Shown: positions 40,938 through 49,887 of the stretch, in pieces
How positions within the stretch are numbered: position 1 is the stretch's first letter
Layout: the number at the start of each line of letters is the position of its first letter
DNA from: Ruminococcus flavefaciens ND2009
Lineage (GTDB): Bacteria; Bacillota; Clostridia; Oscillospirales; Ruminococcaceae
Direction: 5' to 3'
DNA: 64,000 bases
Assembly (NCBI RefSeq): GCF_000621785.1
Contig: NZ_JHXI01000012.1
Span: 1 to 64,000 of the forward strand
Translations under genes and position numbers: made by a program
The notes under the pieces: model-generated
Database searches by the model: none
What the model was told of the DNA's origin: nothing
Seen by the model: only the letters and a program-made list of their open reading frames with translations

Positions 40938-42296
40938 ATGGATATTATTATTGTAGGCTGCGGCAAGGTGGGTACCGCCCTCGCCGATGTGCTGAACGAC
41001 GAACACAATGTGACCATAATAGATAAGAAGGAAAACCTCGTTGAGGCGGCTTCCAACGATTACGACGTAATGGGCATTGTCGGCAACTGTCTCCAGACTG
41101 AGGTCCTGGACGAGGCAAATGTGGACAAGTGCAATATCTTCATTGCCGTTACGGCGTCTGATGAGGTCAATATCCTCTCATGCCTTATCGCAAAGAAAAT
41201 GGGTGCACGCCACTGTATCGCCCGTGTTCGCAGCCCCGAATTCGACAAGCAGCTGGTATTCATGCGTGAGGAGCTGGGTATCAGTATGATGGTAAATCCC
41301 GACTACAACGCCGCTAATGAGATAGCCAAGGTACTGCGCTATCCAGAGGCTATAAATATAGAGTCCTTCGCCAAGGGCAGGGTGGACCTCGCCGAGATAC
41401 GGATCACCAGCGGAAGTATCCTTGACGGCGTGGCTCTCAGCCAGCTCTCAAGACGTATGAGACTGGACGTGCTCATCTGCGCCGTTCAGCGCGGTGACGA
41501 GCTCACTATCCCCAACGGAAATTTCGTGCTCCGCGCCGGGGACAAGATACACATGACAGCTTCGCACAGCAACATGGTCAAGTTCTTCAAGAGCATAAGT
41601 GCTGCCTACCGCGAAAAGCGCGTAAAGTCAGCAGTTCTCATCGGAGGCGGAAGAGTTGCCTATCATCTGGCTCAGCAGCTCATAGAAATGGGCGTGAAGG
41701 TCAAGATAATCGAGATAGACCGCGACCGCTGCCTTGAACTGTCCGACAGGCTCAACAAGGTGGATATATCCTGCGCCGACGGTACAGACCATGACATTCT
41801 TGAGGAGGAGCGCGTTTACGACGCCGACGCCGTGGTCACTCTCACAGGCATTGATGAGGAGAATATCCTTCTCTCTCTCCTCGCCAAGAACAACGGCGTG
41901 GAGAAGGTTGTCACCAAGGTAAACAGAATGTCACTCATGCAGCTTTCCGACACCCTGGACCTTGACAGTATCATATCACCAAAGACTATCACCGTAAACC
42001 AGATACTCCAGTATGTCCGCGCGAGACAGAACTCAATGGGCAACAGCGTAACCACTCTCTACAGACTGGTGAACGAGAGACTGGAGGCTATCGAGTTCGT
42101 TGTCCGTGATGAGAAGGACTATGTGGGAGTTCCCCTGAAGAAACTGAAGCTCCGCAGCGGTATCCTTATCGCAAGTATAGTAAGAGGCAACGAGCTTATT
42201 ATCCCCAAGGGAGATGACTGCCTGAAGGTGAACGACAGCGTTGTGGTCGTTACTACCACCAAGGGTATGCACGACCTTAGCAATATTTTCGACTGA
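40938..42296 (+). CDS. trkA: Trk potassium transporter NAD-binding subunit
   Basis: A 452-residue cytoplasmic gating protein for the TrkH channel. It has two repeats, each an RCK_N Rossmann domain (IIIVGCGKVGTALA at residue 3; AVLIGGGRVAYHLA at about 232) plus an RCK_C domain (about 140-220 and 370-450). It binds NAD(H) or ATP and controls potassium uptake. ACGGAGG precedes ATG. It is the first gene of the operon with trkH, after a structured leader. Confidence 0.96.
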   Translation: MDIIIVGCGKVGTALADVLNDEHNVTIIDKKENLVEAASNDYDVMGIVGNCLQTEVLDEANVDKCNIFIAVTASDEVNILSCLIAKKMGARHCIARVRSPEFDKQLVFMREELGISMMVNPDYNAANEIAKVLRYPEAINIESFAKGRVDLAEIRITSGSILDGVALSQLSRRMRLDVLICAVQRGDELTIPNGNFVLRAGDKIHMTASHSNMVKFFKSISAAYREKRVKSAVLIGGGRVAYHLAQQLIEMGVKVKIIEIDRDRCLELSDRLNKVDISCADGTDHDILEEERVYDADAVVTLTGIDEENILLSLLAKNNGVEKVVTKVNRMSLMQLSDTLDLDSIISPKTITVNQILQYVRARQNSMGNSVTTLYRLVNERLEAIEFVVRDEKDYVGVPLKKLKLRSGILIASIVRGNELIIPKGDDCLKVNDSVVVVTTTKGMHDLSNIFD

Positions 42297-42315
42297 GGAG
42301 TGCACAGCTTAAATT

Positions 42316-43752
42316 ATGAATTACAGAATGGTATCATATATTATGGGTCAGATCCTGAAGGTCGTGGGACTTTTCATGCTCCTGCCCATAGTAGTAGGGT
42401 TTATTTACGGGGAAGACCATGTGGTCGCTTCATTCGGCATACCGTTTCTCATCACAATGGCTATCGCCATTATATTCACTATCAAAAAGCCGAAAAACAA
42501 TTCAGTATTCTCAATGGAGGGCTTCGTCAGCGTTGCGGCTTCATGGATAACCATGTCCTGCATAGGCGCTCTGCCCTTCGTTATCTCGGGTGAGATACCC
42601 GACTATCCCAGCGCTCTCTTTGAGACCGTCTCGGGCTTCACTACCACTGGCGCCACTATCCTTGAGGACGTGGAAGCCATGTCGCGCGCCTGCCTTTTCT
42701 GGCGAGCCTTCACCCACTGGCTGGGCGGTATGGGAGTCCTGATGTTCGTGCTGGCTATCATGTCAAGCAACGACTCACGCACCATGCACATGATGAGGGC
42801 TGAGTGCGCAGGTCCCAAGGTGGGGCGTCTTGTGTCGAAATCAAGGTTTTCGGCGCGTATCCTCTACGGCATTTACATCACACTGACAGTTTCCGAGGCT
42901 GTGCTGCTGCTCTGCGGCGGTATGCCCCTGTATGACGCTGTTATCCATGCCTGCTCTTCCGCAGGTACGGGAGGCTTCTCAATATGGGGCGACAGCATAG
43001 GTCACTATGACAGCGTTTACATTGAAATGGTCATCGCTGTCTTCATTATTCTTTTCGGCGTAAACTTCAACCTTTATTACTACCTTTTAATAAGGAAGTT
43101 CTCGCTGGCTACAAAGAATGAGGAGGTAAGGACCTACTTCGGCGTTATTATCGCAGCTACCGCCATAATCGCCATAAACGTACACAAGCTGTACGACGGC
43201 GTGGGCGATACTCTCAGGCATACCTTCTTCATGGTGGCTTCCACCATAACCTCCGCAGGCTTCTCCACTACGGATACGGCGAAATGGCCTGTATTCTCAC
43301 AGACTCTGCTGCTCATGCTCATGTTCGTGGGCTCCTGCGCAGGCTCTACAGGCGGCGGTATGAAGGTATCACGTATCATGATACTCATAAAGACAGGTAT
43401 CAAGGAGCTGAAATACATCACCAATCCCCGTGCTGTGACCACGGTAAAAATGGACGGAAAGCCCGTGGAAAAGGACGTTGTCCGCGGCGTGAGCAACTAT
43501 CTCATACTCTTTATCATGCTCATGTGCATCTCCGTTCTGCTGGTGACGCTCAACGGCTTTACCATTGAGGAATCGGCTTCGGCTGTCATAACCTGTATGA
43601 ACAACATCGGATTCGGCGTGGGACGCTTTGGTCCTGCGGGAAATCTGGGCGGTCTCAATGCCTTCTCGAAGGTGGTCCTCTGCTTTGATATGCTGCTGGG
43701 ACGTCTTGAGATATATCCGCTCATTATGCTGTTCGTACCAAGAAGGCGTTAA
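42316..43752 (+). CDS. trkH: Trk potassium transporter membrane subunit
   Basis: A 478-residue channel-like transporter with four membrane-pore-membrane repeats. Filter-like loops are visible as SGFTTTGATILED, SSAGTGGFSIWGDS, ITSAGFSTTDTA and MNNIGFGVGRFGP. It moves potassium inward with TrkA attached on the inside. It starts 19 bases after trkA and has only a weak ribosome binding site. A weak hairpin follows at 43761-43795. Confidence 0.95.
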   Translation: MNYRMVSYIMGQILKVVGLFMLLPIVVGFIYGEDHVVASFGIPFLITMAIAIIFTIKKPKNNSVFSMEGFVSVAASWITMSCIGALPFVISGEIPDYPSALFETVSGFTTTGATILEDVEAMSRACLFWRAFTHWLGGMGVLMFVLAIMSSNDSRTMHMMRAECAGPKVGRLVSKSRFSARILYGIYITLTVSEAVLLLCGGMPLYDAVIHACSSAGTGGFSIWGDSIGHYDSVYIEMVIAVFIILFGVNFNLYYYLLIRKFSLATKNEEVRTYFGVIIAATAIIAINVHKLYDGVGDTLRHTFFMVASTITSAGFSTTDTAKWPVFSQTLLLMLMFVGSCAGSTGGGMKVSRIMILIKTGIKELKYITNPRAVTTVKMDGKPVEKDVVRGVSNYLILFIMLMCISVLLVTLNGFTIEESASAVITCMNNIGFGVGRFGPAGNLGGLNAFSKVVLCFDMLLGRLEIYPLIMLFVPRRR

Positions 43753-43760
43753 GCTTTTGA

Positions 43761-43795
43761 GCCCTGCACTGCGTGGGGTGCTTTGCAGGGCTTTA
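43761..43795 (+). terminator. Terminator after trkH
   Basis: GCCCTGCA and TGCAGGGC pair around a loop of about 14 bases, followed by TTTAAT. The T-run is short. Confidence 0.6.
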
Positions 43796-43859
43796 ATACG
43801 GTGAATGCTGCGGAAGGCAGTGTTTGCCGAAAGAAATAATAAATGGGAGGAATAAAAAC

Positions 43860-45134
43860 ATGAAAAGGCTATTGGCAGCTGCTATTTCGGCAGCTATCTG
43901 CATCACCGCTTCAGCGGCTGTTCCCGCAGGAGCTGTGGAGACTGAGTTCGTCACAGGCATTATCACAGACCGCAATGTGGGAGATTCGGGACAGTGCGGA
44001 CCGAACGTCAACTACGACCTCAGCGGAGGAAAGCTCACCATCACAGGCTCGGGCATCATGACCCCCTGGGAGAGAAACAGCGATACCCCCTGGTACAGTG
44101 TACGCAGCTCTATCACATCTGTTGAGATAGGTGAGGGCGTTACCACTATTCCTATGGGTGCTTTCGCTGACTGCGCAAATCTCAGGTCTGTCAGCATACC
44201 CAACACCGTTACATCGGTGGCAATGGGCGCGTTCCAGAAGTGTCCCTCGCTTTCGTCCATCGTTTTTCCCGAGAGTGTTGCTACCCTTGGAAGAGACGCC
44301 CTGAGAGAGTGCTCGTCACTGAGCTCGGTGACTATCTGCAACCCTCAGTGCAATATCGTCGGCGGTACACTGACTATATGCAACGCCATGAACGGCGCCA
44401 ACACAGGCAGCTTCAACGGTACGGTCTATGCTCCTTCGGGATCAAAGGCTGAGACCTTCTGCAAGAAGTACAAGCTCAACTTTGCTGTTCTTGGAAACTC
44501 GCCTGTTACACAGCCTACAACTACCACAACAACTTCTACGACCACTACAACAACATCAACAACAACTACTACTACATCTACCACTACAACTACCTCTACT
44601 ACTACATCTACCACCACCACAACAACTACAACTCCTGCACCTGTTACTACTACTACGGCACCTCCTATACATACCAGCTTCTTCTTGTATGATAAAATAA
44701 TAGAGGTCGGTAAGTATGCCACGTATTATACCGACGGCTGGCCCCTGGATCATATCGTATCAGCAGACCCTTCTGTTGCTGTTATCGAGAACGGCAACAT
44801 GATAAAGGGCGTGGCACCGGGTACGGTGGATATCACATTCTATACCAATGAGAGCGGCTACAACACCTGCCAGCTCACTGTTTATGCTCTCGGTGATATT
44901 AACAATGACACCAAGATAGATGCTGTTGACGCAAGCGGCGTTCTTGCGGAATATGCCCGTCTCGGAGCTTCTCAGCCCAGACAGTTCAACGAGGTACAGG
45001 TCAAGGCTGCCGACGTTGACAAAAACGGCAAGACCGACGCAGTCGATGCTTCAAATATCCTTGCGTACTACGCTTATACAGCTACTACACACGGAGATAA
45101 AAAATCATTATCAGAATACATGAGCGGCAGATAA
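43860..45134 (+). CDS. Secreted LRR, Thr-linker, Ig-like and dockerin protein
   Basis: A 424-residue exported protein. Order: signal peptide (about 1-25), a BspA-type LRR region (about 35-205) that begins NVGDSGQCG and GGKLTITGSG and has a CNIVGG cap, and a threonine linker of about 60 residues (near 220-275). Then come a BIG2-like Ig domain (about 285-350, SADPSVAVIENGNMIKGVAPG) and a type I dockerin (GDINNDTKIDAVDASGVLAEY, DVDKNGKTDAVDASNILAYY). It presumably joins a cellulosome and binds a surface or host ligand through the LRR. ATG at 43860 follows GGGAGG by 9 bases. The next gene is a paralogue. Confidence 0.9.
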   Translation: MKRLLAAAISAAICITASAAVPAGAVETEFVTGIITDRNVGDSGQCGPNVNYDLSGGKLTITGSGIMTPWERNSDTPWYSVRSSITSVEIGEGVTTIPMGAFADCANLRSVSIPNTVTSVAMGAFQKCPSLSSIVFPESVATLGRDALRECSSLSSVTICNPQCNIVGGTLTICNAMNGANTGSFNGTVYAPSGSKAETFCKKYKLNFAVLGNSPVTQPTTTTTTSTTTTTTSTTTTTTSTTTTTSTTTSTTTTTTTTPAPVTTTTAPPIHTSFFLYDKIIEVGKYATYYTDGWPLDHIVSADPSVAVIENGNMIKGVAPGTVDITFYTNESGYNTCQLTVYALGDINNDTKIDAVDASGVLAEYARLGASQPRQFNEVQVKAADVDKNGKTDAVDASNILAYYAYTATTHGDKKSLSEYMSGR

Positions 45135-45214
45135 ACGATTCAGTATTAGGGGAGTGCATAGGGGAAATTAAAGGAGTTCGTACGTGATCGGCTCCTTGGA
45201 ATGGAGAAATATGC

Positions 45215-48200
45215 ATGAATAAACTGATAGCCGCTTTAATGGCGGCGATAATGGCGATCTTTACCTGCGTTTCCTATCCGCAGACCCTATCCGAAGCCGT
45301 TTCCTCCCAGCTTATCGAGCTGCCGGGAGGAAATGTGGGCGAATCGGGACAGTGCGGTGTGAACGCTTACTATGAGCTCAGCGGAGGCAAGCTCACTATC
45401 ACGGGTACGGGGAATATGACTTCCTGGGAAATGGCAAGCAATACCCCGTGGTATAAATCAAGAAATTCCATAAGCTCTGTGGAGGTAGGAGAGGGCATTA
45501 CCAATGTAGGCCCCGGAGCCTTTGCAGAGTGCACAAACCTCAGGTCCGTAAGTCTGGCAAAGTCGGTCACGGCTATAAGCAGAGGTGCTTTCCAGCGCTG
45601 TACGGCTCTCAGCTCTCTTGAACTGTCGGAAAATGTCACCAGTCTGGGACGCGATGCGTTCAGAGGCTGCTCGGCACTGAATTCACTTACCATAAGAAAT
45701 CCCAAGTGCAATATCGTCGGCGGCACCCTTACCGTGTGCAACGGAGAATCAGGCGGAAAGGGCTCATATAACGGCGTTATCAGGGGCTACAGCGGTTCAA
45801 CGGCAGAGACCTACGCAAAGCAGTCGGGATTCAGGTTCGAGAAGCTGAGCGGTACACCGCCCACACCTACTACAACGACAACAACAACCACTACCACAAC
45901 TACTACCACAACAACTACTACCACTACCACAACAACAACTACAACAACAACTACTACAACCACTACAACAACAACTACAACTACAACAACAACCACAACA
46001 ACAACATCTACCACAACCACTACAACTACCGCAACAACTACGACAGAGGTGTTTGTTTCAAGCGTTTCGGCTATGCTTGAGGTGGGAAGCTCTCCCTTCA
46101 AGACTACATATACCATCGGCGAGGAGCTGGACCTTACAGGAGGCACCATAAAGCGCTCATACAGGGAGTTCCTCAGCAACGGCGCCTATCTCGACAGAGA
46201 GCTTGATGAGCTCAGCATGACGGATATGTCCTTCTGGCGGGACGGCGTTTATACAAATAAGGACGCCTTTGATAACACAAGGGCGGGTACATACAAGATA
46301 ACCTTCGGCTATACACAGTCGGGTTCTACAGCTTATGCGGAGATAGAGGTAGTGGTGCTTCCCCCTGCAACCACCACCACTACTACTACCACCACATCTG
46401 TGCAGAGCGTTTCTGCAAGCGTGGAAATAGGACGTTCTCCCTATAAGACCACCTATACCGTAGGGGAGGAGCTGGACCTTTCGGGAGGTACGGTAGTCCG
46501 CTCCTACAGAGAGTTCATGAGCGACGGCTCATACAGGGACGTTTTCCCCGGGGCTCTCGATATGACGGATATATCCTACTGGCGTGACGGCGTCTATGTC
46601 AACAAGGCGGAGTTCGACAGCAGCCGCCCGGGCAAGTACACTATAACCTTCGGCTATACCTATGGAGGCTCTGTTTCATATACCGAGCTTCAGGTTGAGG
46701 TGCTGGCGCCTGTGACTACGACTACGACTACGACTACCACCACCACAACGACGACCACAACCACAACCACAACAACGTCTACCACCACCACGGAGGAGAC
46801 AACTACCACCAGTACAACCACTACCACCGAGGAGACTACTACCACCATGGCCACCACAACGGTCCATGTGGTCAGCGTCTTCGCAAATGTGAGAGTGGGA
46901 AAGCTTCCGGACAGGACAACCTTTACTGTAGGTGAGGAGCTGGACCTTTCGGGCGGTACCATAATGCGCTCATACAGGGAGTATCTCAGCGACGGCTCCT
47001 ACAGGGACGTTCATCCCGATGTTCTGGACATGAACGATATTTCCTACTGGCGTGACGGTGTCTATGTGAACAAGACGGAGTTCGACAGCAGCCGTCCCGG
47101 AAAATACACCATAACCTTCGGCTATACAGAGTCGGGTTCAGTCTCCTATGCGGAGATGCAGGTGGAGGTCATTGAGCCTGTGACTACAACGACAACAACG
47201 ACAACGACAACAACGACAACAACGACAACAACGACCACCACTACAACAACAACTACTACTACTACAACGACAACCACCACCACCGAGGAGACCACTACGA
47301 CCACAACCACCACCACAACTACTACCACCGAGGAGACCACTACGACCACAACCACCACGACTACTACCACCACCGAGGAGACCACTACGACCACAACTAC
47401 CACCACGGAGGAAACTACCACAACAACAACTACCACCACCGCGGCGGCTCAGCCCTTCATCAGGATAAAAACGCTTCCCGACAGGGTGAACTACAACATA
47501 TTTGAGTATTTCAATCTGGCAGGCGGTACTGTGGAGATAGGCCATATCAACAGCGACGGCTCGGAGACCTCGGAGATAGTTCCCATGACCGACGGAAAGG
47601 TCAAGCGCAGGGATAACTTCCAGGGCTGGAGAAACGGTACATACACCATGTGGCTCAGCTACACCGAAAACGGCGTGACTGTCACCACTGAGTTCAATAT
47701 GACGGTAGGTGCGGTCGTTACCACTGTTACGACTACGACTACAACCACCACAACTACTACCACTACGACTACCACAACTACGGAGGAGACCACCACTACT
47801 ACCACCACTTCGCCTCTGTATTCGGCGGAGATAGAGGTTGTAAGGCTTCCCGATAAGCTGACCTACGCTGTGGGAGAAGCGTTCATTCTCTCAGGCATGG
47901 CGGTCAATGTCTACCATGTCAGCGACAGCGGCAGTGAGCTTGTATACGCTGCGGACGATGCGGCTTCTCACCCCGAAAGATATGAGGTGCAGGGCTTCGA
48001 CAGCTCAGTAAGCGGCGAGCAGAAGGTGAGTCTGGTCTATAAGTCCTTCAACGAGGCAGTGGCACAGTGGGTATATGCAAATGCGGACTTTACCGTAAAT
48101 GTGGTGACAACTACCAACACAACAACAACGACTACGACGACGACTACCACGACCACAACAACTACCACAACAACTACCACAACAACTACCACTACTACGA

Positions 48201-48556
48201 CCACTACCACAACAACTACTACCACTACTACTACGACCACCACCACAACTTCCACCACCACAGAGCCTCAGCCTGTGACAACCACTACCAGCAATGTGCC
48301 TTCGGATCCGCCTTTCATTCTGGGCGATGTGAACTCAGACAAGAAGGTCAACTCCGTTGATGCCAGCCAGATACTGGCAGAGTACGCAAGGACAGCTACC
48401 AACAGACCTTCGGAATTCAGCAGCCTTCAGAAAAAGGCAGCCGATGTGGACGAAAACGGCAGAATAGATTCCGTTGACGCTTCCAAGGTGCTGGCGTTCT
48501 ATGCCTACACCGCTACAGGCGGCACTATCACCGATATGAGGGAATGGCTGAAATAA
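45215..48556 (+). CDS. Large secreted LRR, poly-Thr, Ig-like and dockerin protein
   Basis: An 1113-residue exported protein, paralogous to its upstream neighbour in the N-terminal LRR region (about 30-205). Then threonine linkers alternate with five Ig-like domains of bacterial group-3 type. Three of these are near-copies (about 281-386, 394-499 and 551-654, each with WRDGVY and a GxYxITFGYT strand). Two are divergent (about 746-834 and 869-964). The longest threonine runs are near 217-275 and 968-1018; some include EE steps. A type I dockerin ends the protein (GDVNSDKKVNSVDASQILAEY, DVDENGRIDSVDASKVLAFY). Likely a rod-like cellulosome or surface component. Confidence 0.9.
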   Translation: MNKLIAALMAAIMAIFTCVSYPQTLSEAVSSQLIELPGGNVGESGQCGVNAYYELSGGKLTITGTGNMTSWEMASNTPWYKSRNSISSVEVGEGITNVGPGAFAECTNLRSVSLAKSVTAISRGAFQRCTALSSLELSENVTSLGRDAFRGCSALNSLTIRNPKCNIVGGTLTVCNGESGGKGSYNGVIRGYSGSTAETYAKQSGFRFEKLSGTPPTPTTTTTTTTTTTTTTTTTTTTTTTTTTTTTTTTTTTTTTTTTTTTTTSTTTTTTTATTTTEVFVSSVSAMLEVGSSPFKTTYTIGEELDLTGGTIKRSYREFLSNGAYLDRELDELSMTDMSFWRDGVYTNKDAFDNTRAGTYKITFGYTQSGSTAYAEIEVVVLPPATTTTTTTTTSVQSVSASVEIGRSPYKTTYTVGEELDLSGGTVVRSYREFMSDGSYRDVFPGALDMTDISYWRDGVYVNKAEFDSSRPGKYTITFGYTYGGSVSYTELQVEVLAPVTTTTTTTTTTTTTTTTTTTTTSTTTTEETTTTSTTTTTEETTTTMATTTVHVVSVFANVRVGKLPDRTTFTVGEELDLSGGTIMRSYREYLSDGSYRDVHPDVLDMNDISYWRDGVYVNKTEFDSSRPGKYTITFGYTESGSVSYAEMQVEVIEPVTTTTTTTTTTTTTTTTTTTTTTTTTTTTTTTTTTEETTTTTTTTTTTTTEETTTTTTTTTTTTTEETTTTTTTTTEETTTTTTTTTAAAQPFIRIKTLPDRVNYNIFEYFNLAGGTVEIGHINSDGSETSEIVPMTDGKVKRRDNFQGWRNGTYTMWLSYTENGVTVTTEFNMTVGAVVTTVTTTTTTTTTTTTTTTTTTEETTTTTTTSPLYSAEIEVVRLPDKLTYAVGEAFILSGMAVNVYHVSDSGSELVYAADDAASHPERYEVQGFDSSVSGEQKVSLVYKSFNEAVAQWVYANADFTVNVVTTTNTTTTTTTTTTTTTTTTTTTTTTTTTTTTTTTTTTTTTTTTTTTTSTTTEPQPVTTTTSNVPSDPPFILGDVNSDKKVNSVDASQILAEYARTATNRPSEFSSLQKKAADVDENGRIDSVDASKVLAFYAYTATGGTITDMREWLK

Positions 48557-48615
48557 TAGCTAAGTCTCCACGGCGGAAATGCCGTTAATAATGGGAAAAA
48601 TAACAAAAAATCAGT

Positions 48616-48663
48616 AAAAAGTGCGGCTTTTGAGGGTTTCCCCTTGACAAGCCGCACTTTTTT
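48616..48663 (+). terminator. Terminator overlapping the rpsL promoter
   Basis: AAAAAGTGCGGCTT (48616-48629) and AAGCCGCACTTTTT (48649-48662) form a perfect 14-bp stem with T-run. Its right arm is the spacer of the rpsL promoter. Confidence 0.88.
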
Positions 48664-48672
48664 GGGTATAAT
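48644..48672 (+). promoter_or_regulatory. SigA-type promoter of the str operon
   Basis: TTGACA (48644-48649) and TATAAT (48667-48672) are 17 bp apart, within and after the terminator hairpin of the upstream gene. Confidence 0.85.
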
Positions 48673-48743
48673 ATATCGGTACGCAGTTTTTATACCCTTT
48701 TGCGGGTAAGCGCGTACTATATTATATGAAAAGGAGGAAAAAT

Positions 48744-49160
48744 ATGCCTACATTTAACCAGCTCGTTCGTAAGGGTAGAAAGGACCTTGAGACAAAGTCT
48801 ACAGCTCCTGCTCTCCAGAAGGGCTACAACGCAAAGAAGAAGGTACAGATCAACCTCAGCTCACCTCAGAAGAGAGGCGTTTGCACAGCTGTAAGAACTG
48901 CTACACCTAAGAAGCCTAACTCAGCTATGAGAAAGATCGCAAGAGTTAAGCTCACAAACGGTTACGAAGTTACTTCTTACATTCCCGGTATCGGTCACAA
49001 CCTTCAGGAGCACAGCGTTGTTCTCATCAGAGGCGGACGTGTAAAGGATCTCCCCGGTGTGCGTTACCACATCATCAGAGGTACTCTCGATGCTCAGGGC
49101 GTTGCTAACCGTAACCAGGCTCGTTCCAAGTACGGTGCCAAGAAGCCCAAGCAGAAGTAA
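48744..49160 (+). CDS. rpsL: 30S ribosomal protein S12
   Basis: A 138-residue small-subunit protein at the decoding centre. Hallmarks are [12 protein letters not shown] at the start, [13 protein letters not shown], and the streptomycin-site region [10 protein letters not shown]. An in-frame ATG at 48726 precedes the AAGGAGG site and was rejected. First gene of the str operon. Confidence 0.98.
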   Translation: MPTFNQLVRKGRKDLETKSTAPALQKGYNAKKKVQINLSSPQKRGVCTAVRTATPKKPNSAMRKIARVKLTNGYEVTSYIPGIGHNLQEHSVVLIRGGRVKDLPGVRYHIIRGTLDAQGVANRNQARSKYGAKKPKQK

Positions 49161-49392
49161 GAGCTACTTCACATCAGTCGGCGGCTGACTGACTATCAAA
49201 GCCGTACATTCATTATCAATAGGATAACTACTACCGCAGGGTAATGCGGAGATCATATAGATTTGGTTCGATTGATCCTCTGCATTGGCTCCTGACACAC
49301 CTATCGGCGAAGCAGTGCCGATATAAAGGCAGTAACCGATATGGTTTGAGTACCTATGAATTCATCAATCTATATGAAGGAGGGAAGCGAAA
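49161..49392. other. rpsL-rpsG spacer without a gene
   Basis: A 232-base spacer with a small hairpin CAGTCGGCGGCTGACTG near 49176-49192. No gene or clear promoter is seen. Confidence 0.4.
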
Positions 49393-49863
49393 ATGCCAAG
49401 AAGAGGTAAAATCGCAAAGCGTGATGTATTACAGGATCCTGTATACAATTCAAAGCTCGTTACACGTCTCATCAACAATATCATGTTAGACGGTAAGAAG
49501 GGCGTAGCGCAGAAAATAGTTTACGGTGCATTTGAGATCGTAGCTGAAAAGACAGGCAAGGACGCTCTTGAGGTGTTCGAGCAGGCTATGGAAAATATCA
49601 TGCCTGAGCTCGAGGTAAAGGCTCGCCGTCTCGGCGGTGCTACTTACCAGGTACCTATGGAGGTAAGACCTGAAAGACGTCAGACTCTCGGACTCCGCTG
49701 GATCACTAAGTACTCCAGAGAGAGAAACGAGAAGACAATGAAGGAGAGACTCGCCGGTGAGATCCTCGACGCTCTCAACGGTACAGGCGGTGCCTGCAAG
49801 AAGCGCGACGACACACACAAGATGGCAGAGGCAAACAAGGCGTTTGCTCACTACCGCTGGTAA
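49393..49863 (+). CDS. rpsG: 30S ribosomal protein S7
   Basis: A 156-residue small-subunit protein that nucleates assembly of the 16S rRNA 3' domain. [18 protein letters not shown] and [20 protein letters not shown] segments (here [15 protein letters not shown]) are diagnostic. GAAGGAGGGAAGCG lies upstream. Second gene of the str operon. Confidence 0.98.
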   Translation: MPRRGKIAKRDVLQDPVYNSKLVTRLINNIMLDGKKGVAQKIVYGAFEIVAEKTGKDALEVFEQAMENIMPELEVKARRLGGATYQVPMEVRPERRQTLGLRWITKYSRERNEKTMKERLAGEILDALNGTGGACKKRDDTHKMAEANKAFAHYRW

Positions 49864-49887
49864 GCGTCATTGTAAAAGGAGTAAATT

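Noticed and set aside
46690..47545. Minus-strand frames coding for poly-valine or C/G/S-rich proteins
   Set aside because: They are the mirror of threonine codons in the large dockerin gene, with no ribosome binding site.
48037..48261. Minus-strand poly-valine frame
   Set aside because: It is the complement of the last poly-threonine linker.
49244..49489. Frame of 81 codons across the rpsL-rpsG spacer
   Set aside because: It overlaps the start of rpsG in another frame and has no ribosome binding site.
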